A stretch of DNA of 64,000 bases from Vibrio aphrogenes (GCF_002157735.2 NZ_AP018690.1:620001-684000); one strand, 5' to 3'. Shown: positions 45,157-55,469, numbered from the stretch's first letter. The notes: generated by a model from the letters alone, not told the origin. A program made the numbers and translations.

Positions 45157-45861
45157 ATGTTCTCAGGTTACTCTCTTGCGTTAATTAACGCGAGCTGGCT
45201 GACAATTCAGTTAGCGTTTACCAGCCTTGCGGTAGGTTTGGTTCTTTCAATGATATTTGCAAGTGGCGAAATGTCGCGCTTTAAATTGATCTCTTGGCCA
45301 ACCACCGCTTTAGTAACTGTCATTCGAGGGTTACCTGAGTTATTAGTTGTTCTCTTCATCTTTTTTGGTTCTAGTCAGATCCTCTTTTATCTGACGGGAG
45401 ACTTTATTGAAGTCAGCCCATTTTTATGTGGGGTGATTGCTTTATCGCTTATCTTTGCGTCTTATGCCGCGCAGACGTTACGTGGCGCACTAAAAGCCGT
45501 ACCGAAAGGACAAAGAGAAGCCGCCATTGCATTAGGTTTACCTAAATCACGAGCCTTTATTCGTATCATTTTACCGCAAGCGGTTCGTCATGCGTTACCT
45601 GGTTTGACTAACCAATGGCTCGTATTGCTTAAAGATACCGCATTAGTGTCATTGATTGGTGTCACCGATCTACTCAAACAAGCCCAACTCACCTCAGCAG
45701 CAACTCATCAAAGCTTTACTTGGTACGCAACGGCTGCGGCTGTTTATCTGATCATTACGCTTATCACCCAGCGTGTCATTGCAAGGCTGAATAAAAAGTA
45801 TCAATTACAAGAAGCCAATATGGTTGATAATAATAAGAAAAAACAGCCGGTAGGAGCCTAA
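45157..45861 (+). CDS. artQ: Arginine ABC transporter permease ArtQ
   Basis: 234-residue inner-membrane permease of the His/Glu/Arg type. The EAA loop with GxxxxxxxLGLPKSRAF and FIRIILPQAVRHALPGLTNQWLVLLKDTALVSLIGV is close to ArtQ. ATG 45157 or GTG 45154 could start. It follows artJ by about 20 bases and precedes artM by 2. Confidence 0.92.
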   Translation: MFSGYSLALINASWLTIQLAFTSLAVGLVLSMIFASGEMSRFKLISWPTTALVTVIRGLPELLVVLFIFFGSSQILFYLTGDFIEVSPFLCGVIALSLIFASYAAQTLRGALKAVPKGQREAAIALGLPKSRAFIRIILPQAVRHALPGLTNQWLVLLKDTALVSLIGVTDLLKQAQLTSAATHQSFTWYATAAAVYLIITLITQRVIARLNKKYQLQEANMVDNNKKKQPVGA

Positions 45862-45863
45862 TC

Positions 45864-46538
45864 ATGAATCAACAACATATTTGGCAACTACTCGAAGGCT
45901 TACAAACCAGCTTAGAATTGACCTTTGTGTCATTACTGGTTGGCTGTAGCCTATCGTTACTGATGACCATGACCTTGATTGTACGCTTACCCGTCATTCA
46001 CTGGTTTAGTCGTGCCATTATTACGTTATTTACTGGTACGCCATTATTAGTACAGATCTTTTTAATCTATTATGGCCCAGGTCAATTTGAATGGCTGCGT
46101 AATAGCTTTTTATGGGATTGGTTACGTGAGCCTTGGTTCTGCGCTATGTTAGCACTGGCGCTAAATACTGCCTCCTATAGTACCCAGTTATTCAAAGGCG
46201 CTTTTGATGCCATTCCATCGGGCCAATGGCAAGCGTGTCGAGCACTAGGTATGAGCACCAAAACCACTTTAGGTGTGTTACTTCCTTACGCCATTCGCCG
46301 GGCAATTCCAGCTTATTCTAATGAAGTGATTTTAGTATTTAAAGGTACGTCACTGGCGAGCACTATCACGATTATGGACTTGATGGGCTATGCTCAACGA
46401 ATTAATGCTCAAACCTACGATACCTTAACCGTATTCGGCATGGCAGGCGCTTTTTACCTTATCGTCAATGGGATGTTATCGTTACTCTTTCGCAAAATAG
46501 AACAAAAAGTACTGGCATTTGAGTCCCAAAGCCATTGA
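45864..46538 (+). CDS. artM: Arginine ABC transporter permease ArtM
   Basis: 224-residue partner permease. FTGTPLLVQIFLIYYGPGQF, QACRALGMSTKTTLGVLLPYAIRRAIPAYSNEVILVFKGTSLASTITIMDLMG are ArtM-type. It forms the membrane channel with ArtQ. It is the last gene, with a terminator 40 bases downstream. Confidence 0.92.
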   Translation: MNQQHIWQLLEGLQTSLELTFVSLLVGCSLSLLMTMTLIVRLPVIHWFSRAIITLFTGTPLLVQIFLIYYGPGQFEWLRNSFLWDWLREPWFCAMLALALNTASYSTQLFKGAFDAIPSGQWQACRALGMSTKTTLGVLLPYAIRRAIPAYSNEVILVFKGTSLASTITIMDLMGYAQRINAQTYDTLTVFGMAGAFYLIVNGMLSLLFRKIEQKVLAFESQSH

Positions 46539-46576
46539 TGATTTAAAGAGAACCTTGTAAAAACACTTTGAAAGAA

Positions 46577-46607
46577 AAGCGAGCTCACGTGAGGAGCTCG
46601 CTTTTTT
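46577..46607 (+). terminator. Intrinsic terminator of artPJQM
   Basis: AAAGCGAGCTC and GAGCTCGCTTT form an 11-bp stem, followed by TTTT; the loop is ACGTGAG with minor breathing. Confidence 0.92.
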
Positions 46608-46623
46608 GTCGGGATTAATACCA

Positions 46624-46737
46624 ATTACACTCATTAGAAGATCAGAAATTGCGTAGGAAAAAGGCTTGAGAACCAGACATTAATTTTCTGGCAAGTCGTA
46701 GCTCTACAGTCAACTTCTTGGTAAATGAAAGTAAATA
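46624..46737. repeat. Dispersed intergenic repeat, copy B
   Basis: Second copy of the 110-base repeat at 31216-31325. It holds CTCATTAGAAG, GTAGGAAAAAGGCTTGAGAAC and CTCTACAGTCAACTT. It fills the convergent space between artM and cysA. Confidence 0.7.
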
Positions 46738-46760
46738 ACCTCAGTTAAGATTAAATAACA

Positions 46761-47891
46761 TCATATATCAAACATCAAATTCCCTGGTGCGAGGAATGGC
46801 CAACGTAATACGGTAGGCTCACCTTGCTCGTCATCGCCAAAGAAATACCCGACTTGAGGCGTCGCATAAACCGCATCACCACGCTTAAAAGAATGTTCAT
46901 TTAACGTTTGGTGCGACAGCTTCGCTTCCCAGATCTCGTTACTTTCCCAGCCAAGAGGTGATAATTCCACTCGCACTTCTGCACCAACGGGATTCACCGC
47001 TACCACCTGGCAAGGTAATGAAGCTTGGCTGTTTGGTTTGCTCGCTATACTTAACTCATGGCCACGAATATACAAAGAGCCATTCTTTTGCGTGCTTTCC
47101 ATCTTAGGTGGCAAAATAAAGGCTTCTCCATTTTGCCACTGCTCATGATGCCAATTGGCTTGAAATTGATTGACGTTACCGAAGAAATCAAACACAAAGC
47201 GGCTATTGGGATGCGCATAAAGCTCTACGGGAGAATCCACTTGCTCTATTTTGCCGTTGCTCATCACCACCACACGATCAGAAAGCTCTAACGCTTCATC
47301 TTGATCATGAGTCACAAACACACTGGTAAAGCCGATTTCATCATGCAAATTACGTAACCAACGGCGCAGATCTTTGCGCACTTTAGCGTCCAAAGCACCA
47401 AACGGTTCATCCAGCAAGAGCACTTCCGGTTTGGTTGCCAACGCGCGAGCTAAAGCAATACGCTGTTTTTGCCCACCAGAAAGTTGTTCAGAATAACGTC
47501 CTGCAAGATGTCCAAGTTGCACGATTTCTAAAAGTTGTTTGACGCGTTGGTTGATTTCCGCTGCGTTAGGACGTACTGATCGTTCCATAACTTGTAAGCC
47601 AAATGCGACATTGTCTGCAACCGTCATGTGACGAAATAAGGCGTAATTTTGAAACACAAAGCCAACACGACGATCACGCACGTGCACATTGGTGACGTCT
47701 TTATCTCCAAAATGGATCGAGCCACTATTGGCATTTTCTAACCCAGCAATAATACGCAATAACGTAGTTTTACCTGAACCAGAAGGTCCTAACAACCCAA
47801 TCATCTCACCGTTTTCAATGTCTAATGAGAGCGGTGACAATGCCTCAAATTTGCCAAATTGCTTGGAAATATTATTTAAACAGATACTCAT
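46761..47891 (-). CDS. cysA: Sulfate/thiosulfate ABC transporter ATPase CysA
   Basis: 376 residues. ABC ATPase with Walker [12 protein letters not shown], signature LSGGQKQR, Walker [24 protein letters not shown] and a C-terminal regulatory TOBE domain ([27 protein letters not shown]). [21 protein letters not shown] is characteristic of CysA. It drives sulfate and thiosulfate import. It overlaps cysW by 4 bases and is the last gene of cysPUWA. Confidence 0.93.
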   Translation of the reverse strand: MSICLNNISKQFGKFEALSPLSLDIENGEMIGLLGPSGSGKTTLLRIIAGLENANSGSIHFGDKDVTNVHVRDRRVGFVFQNYALFRHMTVADNVAFGLQVMERSVRPNAAEINQRVKQLLEIVQLGHLAGRYSEQLSGGQKQRIALARALATKPEVLLLDEPFGALDAKVRKDLRRWLRNLHDEIGFTSVFVTHDQDEALELSDRVVVMSNGKIEQVDSPVELYAHPNSRFVFDFFGNVNQFQANWHHEQWQNGEAFILPPKMESTQKNGSLYIRGHELSIASKPNSQASLPCQVVAVNPVGAEVRVELSPLGWESNEIWEAKLSHQTLNEHSFKRGDAVYATPQVGYFFGDDEQGEPTVLRWPFLAPGNLMFDI

Positions 47892-48757
47892 AAATCACCT
47901 TGTTGCTTTTGTTGAGACTGCTGATCATTGATGTGATTTCGTTCTTGTCGCCACTCAACAAAGGCTTTCAAAATCAAAGTTAATAACGCAATAAATGCCA
48001 ATAATGATGCGCTGGCAAACGCCGCTTCCGATTGATAGTCTTCATACAACAGCTGAACATGTAACGGTAAGGTATTGGTTTCACCGCGAATATTACCCGA
48101 GACTACCGCCACCGCGCCAAATTCACCAACCGCTCGCGCATTAGTTAAGATCACCCCATAAATCAGCGCCCATTTGATATTAGGCAGTGTTACACGACGG
48201 AATAATTGCCACCATGAGGCGCCTAAAATGACCGCAGCTTCTTCATCGGAACGCCCTTGTTGTTGCATCAATGGGATTAGCTCTCGTGCGACAAATGGGC
48301 AGGTCACAAACACAGTCACCAATACAATGCCGGGCCAGGCAAACATAATTTGTAAATCATGCTCAAATAGCCACTCACCGAGCCAGCCGCTGCTGCCATA
48401 AAGCAATAGATACAACAACCCTGCCACAACCGGTGATACTGCAAAAGGAATATCGATCAAGGTGATTAAAAACTTACGCCCCACAAACTCAAAACGCGTC
48501 ACCGACCATGCCAGCATCACCCCAAACACTAAGTTAATTGGCACTGTCATTAAGGCCACAATCAATGTTAGGCCAATCGCATGTAGCGTATCGGGCTCAC
48601 TCAAGTTGGTAAAATAAGTCGTGATACCACTAGCAAAGGCTTGCTGAAAGATGCTTAATAATGGAATGACTAACAAAATGGCCACGAAAAACAGTGCTAA
48701 TGTAATTAAGCTCCATTTAACGAGCGGCTGCTCTCCAATCCGTGAAGGTTTCGACAT
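47888..48757 (-). CDS. cysW: Sulfate ABC transporter permease CysW
   Basis: 289-residue permease with six membrane segments. [49 protein letters not shown] is the coupling loop, and [27 protein letters not shown] is a CysW signature. It pairs with CysT. It sits between cysU and cysA with short spacing. Confidence 0.93.
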   Translation of the reverse strand: MSKPSRIGEQPLVKWSLITLALFFVAILLVIPLLSIFQQAFASGITTYFTNLSEPDTLHAIGLTLIVALMTVPINLVFGVMLAWSVTRFEFVGRKFLITLIDIPFAVSPVVAGLLYLLLYGSSGWLGEWLFEHDLQIMFAWPGIVLVTVFVTCPFVARELIPLMQQQGRSDEEAAVILGASWWQLFRRVTLPNIKWALIYGVILTNARAVGEFGAVAVVSGNIRGETNTLPLHVQLLYEDYQSEAAFASASLLAFIALLTLILKAFVEWRQERNHINDQQSQQKQQGDL

Positions 48758-48766
48758 CTTATCCCC

Positions 48767-49618
48767 TTACCTACCGTGAATGCGGCGTAAATAAGCGCCT
48801 TGCCATAAATTGATAACTAACAACAAAGATAACGAAGTTAACAACACAATCGAAGCAATCGCACTCGCCGCAGGAAAATCAAACTCTTGCAAACGCACAA
48901 AGATCATTAACGAGGTGATCTCACTGACATACGGCATGTTGCCCGCAATAAAAATCACCGCGCCAAACTCACCAAGACTGCGAGTAAAAGACAGGGCCAC
49001 ACCCACCAATAATGCGGGGCGCAAGGTTGGCATAATCACTTTACAAAAAACGGCCCAGTCAGAAGCGCCCAGCGTCATTCCCGCCTCTTCTTCCTCTTTA
49101 GAAATTTCTTCTAAGACCGGCTGCACTGTACGTACCACAAAAGGGATACTGGTAAATGCCATCGCGACAATAATCCCTAATGGTGTGTACGCCACTTGAA
49201 TACCAACTTGCTCTAACACACTACCTAGCCAACCGGTACTTGAATACAGTGTGGCTAACGTGATCCCCGCCACTGCGGTCGGCAAGGCAAAAGGCAAATC
49301 CACCAAAGCATCTAAAATACGTTTACCCGGAAATTGATAACGAACCAATACCCAAGCCAATAACAACCCAAAGGCACCATTAAACAAAGAAGCAATAAAA
49401 GCTGACAACACGGTGACTTTATAACTTGCCACCACACGCGGATCAGCAATTACATACCAATATTCACCCAGCGTCATTCCTTTGGTTTGCATTACTAATC
49501 CGGTTGCAGGTAGCAATAAGATCAAGCTGACAAACAATAAAGAAATTCCCAAGCTGATGGTAAAACCGGGCAAGACCCGTTGCTGTTTTGGGCGAGAAAG
49601 TGCGTGAGTTCCGCTCAT
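48767..49618 (-). CDS. cysT: Sulfate ABC transporter permease CysT (CysU)
   Basis: 283-residue permease. LPGFTISLGISLLFVSLILLLPA at the start, DLPFALPTAVAGITLATLYSSTGWLG, and RSLGEFGAVIFIAGNMPYVSEITSLMI are CysT features. It forms the channel with CysW. It lies 78 bases after cysP and 9 before cysW. Confidence 0.93.
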   Translation of the reverse strand: MSGTHALSRPKQQRVLPGFTISLGISLLFVSLILLLPATGLVMQTKGMTLGEYWYVIADPRVVASYKVTVLSAFIASLFNGAFGLLLAWVLVRYQFPGKRILDALVDLPFALPTAVAGITLATLYSSTGWLGSVLEQVGIQVAYTPLGIIVAMAFTSIPFVVRTVQPVLEEISKEEEEAGMTLGASDWAVFCKVIMPTLRPALLVGVALSFTRSLGEFGAVIFIAGNMPYVSEITSLMIFVRLQEFDFPAASAIASIVLLTSLSLLLVINLWQGAYLRRIHGR

Positions 49619-49695
49619 AAACCCTCAAATAACCAGTCAAAAATAGGATTCGTTACCCCTCAAACGAGCGGTAACGAAGTAGGATGTAAAATATA

Positions 49696-50697
49696 TTAAC
49701 GGCGTTGAAGCTGGTCGAGTTTTGCACCATTAGCAAATTGAGTTTTCATGGCGTTATCCCAACCACCAGCGATCTCTTCCACCGTCAGTAATTCCACTTC
49801 AGGGAAACGATCCGCAAACTCGGCTTTGACTTTTTCATCATGTACACGATAGTTAAAGCCCGCCAACATACGTTGTGCTTCTTCGCTATAAAGGTAAGAC
49901 AGGTACTCAGTTGCGACTTCCGTGGTACCGTTACGTTTGGCATTTCGTTCAACGACAGCAACAGGAAATTCCGCTAAGATCGAGGTTTTAGGGACAACGA
50001 CTTCATAATTATCTTCACCGTATTGTTTACGGATATTGTTCACTTCAGATTCAAATGTGATAAGCACATCGCCGATCTTGCGCTCTACAAATGAAGTGGT
50101 TGCACCACGGCCACCGGTATCAAATACGGCTACGTTAGCCAGCATTTTCTTCAAGAACGCATCTTGTTTAGCTTCATCTTGTTTACCAAAGGTTTTTTGG
50201 GCATAACCAAGGGCAGCAAGATAAGTATAACGAGCATTACCCGAGGTTTTCGGATTAGGGAACACCGAAGCCACACCTTCACGAGCTAAATCACCCCAGT
50301 CTTGGATATTTTTAGGATTACCTTTGCGAACTAAAAAGGCGGTAGTTGAATAATAAGGAGAGCTCGCATTCGGTAATTTGCTTTGCCAATCGGCGGGGAT
50401 CAATTTGCCTTTATCGTGCAAGACTTGTACGTCCGTCACTTGGTTAAACGTCACCACATCAGCAGACAAACCTTGCAAAATTGAACGAGCTTGTGCGGAA
50501 GACCCACCATGGGATTGTTTAATTTCGATCGTTTTGCCCGTCTTCTCTTGCCAATGCTTTTCAAAAATAGGGTTATAGGTAGCGAACAATTCACGAGCAA
50601 TATCGTAAGAAGAGTTCAATATGGTTTGATCGGCCGCTGAGGCGTTAAAGGAACCCGCAATCAATAAAGTTGTGAGTACGGTCTTGATTCGTTTCAT
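49696..50697 (-). CDS. cysP: Thiosulfate/sulfate-binding periplasmic protein CysP
   Basis: 333 residues with a Sec signal peptide ([14 protein letters not shown]). Long runs match CysP rather than Sbp: [55 protein letters not shown]. It binds sulfate or thiosulfate for CysTWA. First gene of the operon and divergent from cysM with about 210 bases between, where CysB sites would be expected; I could not define them by eye. Confidence 0.93.
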   Translation of the reverse strand: MKRIKTVLTTLLIAGSFNASAADQTILNSSYDIARELFATYNPIFEKHWQEKTGKTIEIKQSHGGSSAQARSILQGLSADVVTFNQVTDVQVLHDKGKLIPADWQSKLPNASSPYYSTTAFLVRKGNPKNIQDWGDLAREGVASVFPNPKTSGNARYTYLAALGYAQKTFGKQDEAKQDAFLKKMLANVAVFDTGGRGATTSFVERKIGDVLITFESEVNNIRKQYGEDNYEVVVPKTSILAEFPVAVVERNAKRNGTTEVATEYLSYLYSEEAQRMLAGFNYRVHDEKVKAEFADRFPEVELLTVEEIAGGWDNAMKTQFANGAKLDQLQRR

Positions 50698-50905
50698 GCT
50701 TCTGATACTCCTAATTCATTTGCCTAGATGGCATCCGTTGTTATCAGAGTATGTGGATAAGGTAACGATATCAAAGCTTATAAATAGAACGTTTTGGAAT
50801 ATTATCAAACAATAAATTGTATCGTTATTTTGAATATCACTTGTGTTCAGCTCTAGAATAACCACACAATATCATCTGAATCAATTTACCCGCAGAGGAT
50901 TGCAA

Positions 50906-51796
50906 GTGTCTGAATTTCCAACGATTGAAGCTTATATTGGTCAAACACCTTTAGTTCGGTTGCAACGTCTTACCACAAGCAACCAAAGTACGGTGTTGGT
51001 CAAATTAGAAGGTAATAACCCAGCAGGTTCGGTCAAAGATCGTCCAGCCATCAATATGCTGACTCAAGCAGAAGCTCGCGGCAACATAAAACCGGGCGAT
51101 ACCATCATTGAAGCCACCAGTGGTAATACCGGTATTGCCCTTGCTATGGCCGCCGCCATTAAGGGTTATAAGATGATTCTTATTATGCCGGATAACTCCA
51201 CCCAAGAACGTAAAGACTCAATGAAAGCTTACGGAGCTGAGCTAATTCTAGTCACCAAAGAACAAGGAATGGAAGGCGCACGCGACTTAGCCTTACAAAT
51301 GCAAAGTGAAGGGAAAGGCATTGTCTTAGATCAATTCAACAATGCAGACAATCCCGACGCTCACTTTCATTCTACTGGCCCTGAAATTTGGCAGCAAAGT
51401 CACGGTAAAATCACGCATTTCGTGTCGAGTATGGGGACAACAGGCACTATCGTTGGAGTGTCTCGCTATTTAAAATCACAAAATCCCAATGTGTGCGTGG
51501 TAGGACTACAACCTGCTGAAGGCAGCGCCATTCCGGGGATCCGTCGCTGGCCACAACAATATTTACCCGGCATCTTTGATGACTCGACCATTGATCAAAT
51601 CATGGATATTGACCAAAAATCCGCTGAAGAGACCGCTCGAGCCTTAGCGCGAAAAGAGGGTATTAGTGCTGGTGTAAGCTCTGGTGGAGCTGTTTTTGCC
51701 GCACTTGAAATTGCTCAAAAAAATCCTGGCTCTGTGGTGGTTGCCATTGTGTGTGACCGAGGAGACCGCTATTTATCTTCTGGCTTATTTTCTTAA
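50906..51796 (+). CDS. cysM: Cysteine synthase B (O-acetylserine sulfhydrylase)
   Basis: 296 residues of the fold II PLP family. The PLP lysine is K44 in NNPAGSVKDRPA, with phosphate loop EATSGNTGIALA. QFNNADNPDAHFHSTGPEIW and the absence of the CysK-type C-terminal tail support CysM, which uses sulfide or thiosulfate. GTG at 50906 has GAGG upstream and matches the family start; an ATG at 50843 would add an unlikely extension. Divergent from cysPTWA, as expected for thiosulfate assimilation. Confidence 0.9.
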   Translation: MSEFPTIEAYIGQTPLVRLQRLTTSNQSTVLVKLEGNNPAGSVKDRPAINMLTQAEARGNIKPGDTIIEATSGNTGIALAMAAAIKGYKMILIMPDNSTQERKDSMKAYGAELILVTKEQGMEGARDLALQMQSEGKGIVLDQFNNADNPDAHFHSTGPEIWQQSHGKITHFVSSMGTTGTIVGVSRYLKSQNPNVCVVGLQPAEGSAIPGIRRWPQQYLPGIFDDSTIDQIMDIDQKSAEETARALARKEGISAGVSSGGAVFAALEIAQKNPGSVVVAIVCDRGDRYLSSGLFS

Positions 51797-51966
51797 CATC
51801 TAAATAGCTTCTAAAAATCAGGAGCTCTTAAAAATAAGCACGAGCCATACGAACTTGCGCACCAAAAGGGCTCACCTTCCCCCATTTAGGTGCAGGCAAC
51901 GTCAACATTGAACTGAAATCAAAACCAAAAAACCAATAAATAAAACAAAAACAATAAGTTAAAAAG

Positions 51967-51985
51967 TTGGCACGCATTCTGCTTT
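51967..51985 (+). promoter_or_regulatory. Sigma54-type -24/-12 promoter
   Basis: TTGGCACGCATTCTGCTTT has GG at 51969-51970 and GC at 51981-51982 with exactly 10 bases between, and a TGGCAC -24 box. It fits the sigma54 consensus (TGGCACG-N4-TTGCW) with one mismatch in the -12 element. It faces a terminator 110 bases on, with no reading frame between. Confidence 0.75.
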
Positions 51986-51993
51986 ATCATAAT

Positions 51994-52104
51994 TGAATAC
52001 ATGGCAGTATTCATGAAGCAATCATTCACAACTCTGTGGTTTATTGATTCATGTTATTTTCCTTTGAGGTTACCTTTCCCAATGATTTGGGAAAGGTTTT
52101 TTTT
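51994..52104 (+). ncRNA. Candidate sigma54-dependent small RNA, about 111 nt
   Basis: The expected +1, 12 bases after the -12 GC, is at 51994. From there TGAATAC-atggca-GTATTCA forms a 5' hairpin starting at the first base. A second weaker stem (CACA-ACTC-TGTG) follows. The RNA would end at a perfect 11-bp terminator, ACCTTTCCCAA-TGAT-TTGGGAAAGGT, with eight T residues. No reading frame with a ribosome binding site is present. It lacks the conserved Qrr core. I do not recognise the RNA. Confidence 0.65.
52072..52104 (+). terminator. Strong intrinsic terminator
   Basis: 11-bp perfect stem with a 4-base loop and T8 tail. It is over 270 bases past cysM, with the sigma54-type promoter in between, so it probably belongs to the small RNA. 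Confidence 0.92.
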
Positions 52105-52107
52105 ATC

Positions 52108-52338
52108 TAACCTCAACTGTGGGCAAGAGCCTCACAATAACAAGTTTAATCCTCTGATATAGGCAATAAAAATATCTATCAGCGACCTAAAGTGGATTCC
52201 TTTGTCTCAATGCCGCAATTGAGGATGGATAACAAGGCAAAATCATCACTCAATAGCTGACTATTGCTTTGATTTTAACGACGTTAGGCGCACACAGTGC
52301 TGTATTGAATGACTTCTAGTTATCTGCAGCTGAAGTTA
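52108..52338. repeat. MITE-like repeat, copy 1 (231 bp)
   Basis: Aligns end to end with 59541-59773. Ends are imperfect inverted repeats (TAACCTCAACTGTGGGCA at the left; TAACTTCAGCTGCAGATAAC reading in from the right) and both are TA. No coding frame. Shared blocks include CACAATAACAA, AATAAAAATATCTATCAG and CAATGCCGCAATTG. Confidence 0.78.
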
Positions 52339-52566
52339 TCTATTACCTTGAATCAAGACAATTATTTTTATCGTAGAGATAAAAAGTTTTCACAAGACTG
52401 ATAAAAAAATAATTGATAAATTCGCGCCCAAAATGCACCTATCCCATTAATCATTTGTTATAGTGAATACACTTACACTTTCTATGATTAATAGATAAAA
52501 CTATTTCAGCATTCAAGCGCTCGTCATCATGAGCGTATTCATTACACCAATCTTAGCGATATACAA

Positions 52567-53016
52567 ATGACACAAAAAATCATCGTAGGATGGCGGGAAA
52601 TGCTTGCCCTACCTGAGCTTGGCATTGAACTGATCAAAGCAAAAATTGATACTGGAGCACGAAGCTCCTGCTTACACACGTTTAAAATTGAGCCCTTTCA
52701 AAAAGAGGGTGAATTATGGGTTCGCTTTTGGGTGCATCCTGAGCAAAAAAATACCGATTTCGTTAAAGAATGTACGGCTAAAGTCATTGACCAACGTACC
52801 GTCAAAGATTCAGGCGGACATGAAGAACAACGTTATGTCATCAAAACGATGCTAGCGTTTAATGGTGAACAATGGCCGATAGAAGTCACCCTCACCAATA
52901 GAGAAAATATGTTATTTAGAATGTTGTTGGGCAGAACGGCAATGCACCACCGTATTATTGTCGACCCTACCGCCTCTTTTTTAATTGCTTCACCTGAAAC
53001 TAAGGATCACGATTAA
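52567..53016 (+). CDS. RimB-like ATP-dependent zinc protease (retropepsin fold)
   Basis: 149 residues. The catalytic motif D28-T-G-A is followed by RSSCLH, and the second half ends ML-LGRTAM, the layout of retroviral-type aspartic proteases (RimB/DUF785-type, often called ATP-dependent zinc protease). In Pseudomonas the homologue RimB removes glutamates added by RimK. The stop codon overlaps the rimK start (TAATG), so the two are coupled. A long 5' region with the MITE lies upstream. Confidence 0.86.
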   Translation: MTQKIIVGWREMLALPELGIELIKAKIDTGARSSCLHTFKIEPFQKEGELWVRFWVHPEQKNTDFVKECTAKVIDQRTVKDSGGHEEQRYVIKTMLAFNGEQWPIEVTLTNRENMLFRMLLGRTAMHHRIIVDPTASFLIASPETKDHD

Positions 53017-53921
53017 TGAAAATCGGAATTTTATCTCGTAACCGTTCTTTATACTCCACCAAGCGTCTCATTGAAGCCTGTCAGAGTCGTGGGCACGAAG
53101 TAAAAGTGATCGATGCTTTACGTTGTTATATGAACATCAATTCAGAGCAACCTGAAATTCACTTTAAAGGTGAAGAGCTGAAAGATTTTGATGCCATCAT
53201 CCCTCGTATCGGTGCCTCTGTAACTTTTTATGGTACAGCAGTATTGCGTCAATTTGAGATGATGGGTGTCTACCCTGTCAATGAGTCCGTGGCGATCACT
53301 CGTTCACGTGATAAGTTGCGCTCAATGCAATTGTTATCTCGTAAAGGGATTGGCATGCCGATCACCGGTTTTGCAAGTAAACCTGATGATATTAAAGACT
53401 TATTAGACATGGTTGGCGGTGCACCTGTAGTGATTAAACTGCTAGAAGGCACTCAAGGTATTGGCGTCGTATTAGCTGAAACGCGTAAAGCGGCAGAAAG
53501 CGTCGTTGAAGCTTTCATGGGGTTAAAAGCCAATATCATGGTACAAGAATACATTAAAGAAGCAGGCGGCGCAGATATTCGCTGTTTCGTTATTGGCGAT
53601 AAAGTCATTGCCGCCATGAAACGTCAAGCGGGTGAAGGTGAATTCCGTTCAAACTTACACCGTGGCGGTACCGCTTCTTTAGTAAGAATTACACCAGAAG
53701 AACGTAAAACCGCTGTTGCTGCAGCCAAAATTATGGGCTTAAATGTAGCGGGCGTAGATTTACTGCGTTCTTCTCGTGGGCCTTTAGTCATGGAGGTGAA
53801 TTCCTCTCCAGGTCTTGAAGGTATTGAAGCTGCAACAGGGAAAGATGTTGCCGGCATGATTGTAGACTTTATTGAAAAGAATGCATCTGTTAAAGGAACT
53901 AAAACTCGTGGGCGTGGTTAA
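53016..53921 (+). CDS. rimK: Alpha-L-glutamate ligase RimK
   Basis: 301-residue ATP-grasp enzyme. [48 protein letters not shown] and [14 protein letters not shown] are RimK signatures. It adds glutamates to the C terminus of ribosomal protein S6 or makes short polyglutamate. It is overlapped by genes at both ends, a tight three-gene operon with a protease and a deacylase. Confidence 0.93.
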   Translation: MKIGILSRNRSLYSTKRLIEACQSRGHEVKVIDALRCYMNINSEQPEIHFKGEELKDFDAIIPRIGASVTFYGTAVLRQFEMMGVYPVNESVAITRSRDKLRSMQLLSRKGIGMPITGFASKPDDIKDLLDMVGGAPVVIKLLEGTQGIGVVLAETRKAAESVVEAFMGLKANIMVQEYIKEAGGADIRCFVIGDKVIAAMKRQAGEGEFRSNLHRGGTASLVRITPEERKTAVAAAKIMGLNVAGVDLLRSSRGPLVMEVNSSPGLEGIEAATGKDVAGMIVDFIEKNASVKGTKTRGRG

Positions 53922-55020
53922 CTCAAAGCGTGGCGATAAAAGAAGAGTAAAGAAAAACTCTCCTTTCGAATTTATGGGCCATACCGTACAAGCCGGTGAA
54001 AGAAAAGTACTCGAAATTGAAGCGGCGAAGCTCTATACCCATTCCCCGTTATCAATTCCGGTCGAAATTATTCATGGTAAACAAGCTGGCCCGATCCTGA
54101 TGGTGAATGCGGCTATCCATGGTGATGAGCTCAATGGGGTTGAGATTGTTCGTCAATTAATTGAAAAAATTGATGCCGACAAGCTCAAAGGCACCTTAAT
54201 TGCCGTTCCTATTGTAAACGTGTTTGGCTTTATCCATAAATCTCGTTATTTACCCGATCGCCGCGATTTGAACCGCTGCTTTCCTGGCTCAGAGAAAGGA
54301 TCATTGGCCTCACGCATTGCCTATACCTTTTTTACCGATGTAGCCAAAAAAGCCGATTATATTATCGACTTACATACGGGAGCGATTCATCGAACCAACT
54401 TGCCACAAATTCGTGCTTGTTTGGATAACCATGAAACGCTGTTGATGGCCAAAGCCTTTGGTACGCCAGTTATTATCGATGCGGCCTTACGTGATGGTTC
54501 ACTACGTGCTGAAGCAGAAAAATTTGGCACGCCAGTGTTGACCTATGAAGCCGGTGAAGCGCTACGTTTTGAACCGATTGCTATTAATGCTGGTATCCTT
54601 GGCGTACAACGTGTCATGCAAGCTTTAGGCATGCAACGTATGAGTCGTAAAAAAGTACCTGATTCGGTTATTGCGAAATCAACCAATTGGGTACGTGCGG
54701 AAAGTGATGGTATTTTACGTACCATGGTGACGCTGGGCGACCGCGTGAATAAAGGTCAAGTTTTGGCCTATATCAGCTCTCCGCTTGGTCATGAAGAAAT
54801 CACCATGAACGCTCCCAAGGACGGCATTGTCATTGGTCAACAAACCTTACCATTGGTCAATGAAGGTGATGCGGTGTTCCACTTAGCTTACTTTACTGAA
54901 GATAATGATGAAGTTGGTGAAAAAGTGGAAAGTTACATCGATCAAGTCATTGAGCATGTCGAAGCCAAAGAAGAAAGTATCACTACTGGCTTTATTGCGG
55001 TGCCTAATCAAGACCGCTAA
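53908..55020 (+). CDS. Succinylglutamate desuccinylase/aspartoacylase-family protein
   Basis: About 370 residues of the M14-like AstE/AspA family. Zinc ligands are seen in [12 protein letters not shown] (H71, E74 from this start) and DLHTG, and the arginine-rich [11 protein letters not shown] is the substrate loop. A C-terminal biotinyl-like barrel region ([22 protein letters not shown]) is present. The start is inside rimK; GTG at 53908 has AAAGGAA 9 bases upstream, and GTG 53914 is possible. The ATG at 53872 would give a longer overlap. It probably removes an acyl or glutamyl group connected to RimK products; this is inferred from position. Confidence 0.84.
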   Translation: MGVVNSKRGDKRRVKKNSPFEFMGHTVQAGERKVLEIEAAKLYTHSPLSIPVEIIHGKQAGPILMVNAAIHGDELNGVEIVRQLIEKIDADKLKGTLIAVPIVNVFGFIHKSRYLPDRRDLNRCFPGSEKGSLASRIAYTFFTDVAKKADYIIDLHTGAIHRTNLPQIRACLDNHETLLMAKAFGTPVIIDAALRDGSLRAEAEKFGTPVLTYEAGEALRFEPIAINAGILGVQRVMQALGMQRMSRKKVPDSVIAKSTNWVRAESDGILRTMVTLGDRVNKGQVLAYISSPLGHEEITMNAPKDGIVIGQQTLPLVNEGDAVFHLAYFTEDNDEVGEKVESYIDQVIEHVEAKEESITTGFIAVPNQDR

Positions 55021-55066
55021 TAAGAAGTCTTTGTGAGCCACTTTTGAATAAGGCTTCTAAGATTGC

Positions 55067-55097
55067 AAAAAGGCCAAGGAGAGATCCTTGGCCTTTT
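55067..55097 (+). terminator. Intrinsic terminator of the rimK operon
   Basis: AAAAGGCCAAGGA-GAGA-TCCTTGGCCTTTT, a 13-bp perfect stem with A-run before and T-run after, usable from both sides. Confidence 0.94.
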
Positions 55098-55187
55098 ATT
55101 GATGCTCTTAAAGGCGATGTAATCGCTTAATCATTTCGGATGTCGCACCTGCGGGTTTCAGCTAAACGCGCGCAGAAAAGTAAGGCC

Positions 55188-55469
55188 TTAGAGGTATTCG
55201 CAAAGATAAGCGGTATCAACATCCACTTTAAGATCAAACGAGGCATTGCCAATCACATTAAATGATTCACCAGATTGATAAGTGATCCAGTCTTGTGTAT
55301 TCGGCAGTTTTACCGTCAGCGCTCCTTTGATCACTGTCATACGCTCTGGGGCCGCCGTACCAAAAGTATATTCCCCAACAGCCATTACGCCGACACTGCT
55401 ATCACCATCTTGCTGAGTAAAACCAAGTGACTTAACACTGCCTTCAAAATAAGTATTTTCTTTGATCAT
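55188..55469 (-). CDS. ppnP: Pyrimidine/purine nucleoside phosphorylase PpnP
   Basis: 93-residue cupin. YFEGSVKSLGFTQQDGDSSVGVMAVGEYTFGTAAPERMTV matches YaiE/PpnP. It phosphorolyses a broad set of nucleosides to base and ribose-1-phosphate in the cytosol. Monocistronic. Fits with purine salvage genes elsewhere in the window but is not linked to them. Confidence 0.93.
   Translation of the reverse strand: MIKENTYFEGSVKSLGFTQQDGDSSVGVMAVGEYTFGTAAPERMTVIKGALTVKLPNTQDWITYQSGESFNVIGNASFDLKVDVDTAYLCEYL

Noticed and set aside
51994..52104. Qrr quorum-sensing sRNA
   Set aside because: Size, sigma54 promoter and terminator fit, but the conserved Qrr core (CTAGCCAACTGACGTTGTTAG-like) is absent.
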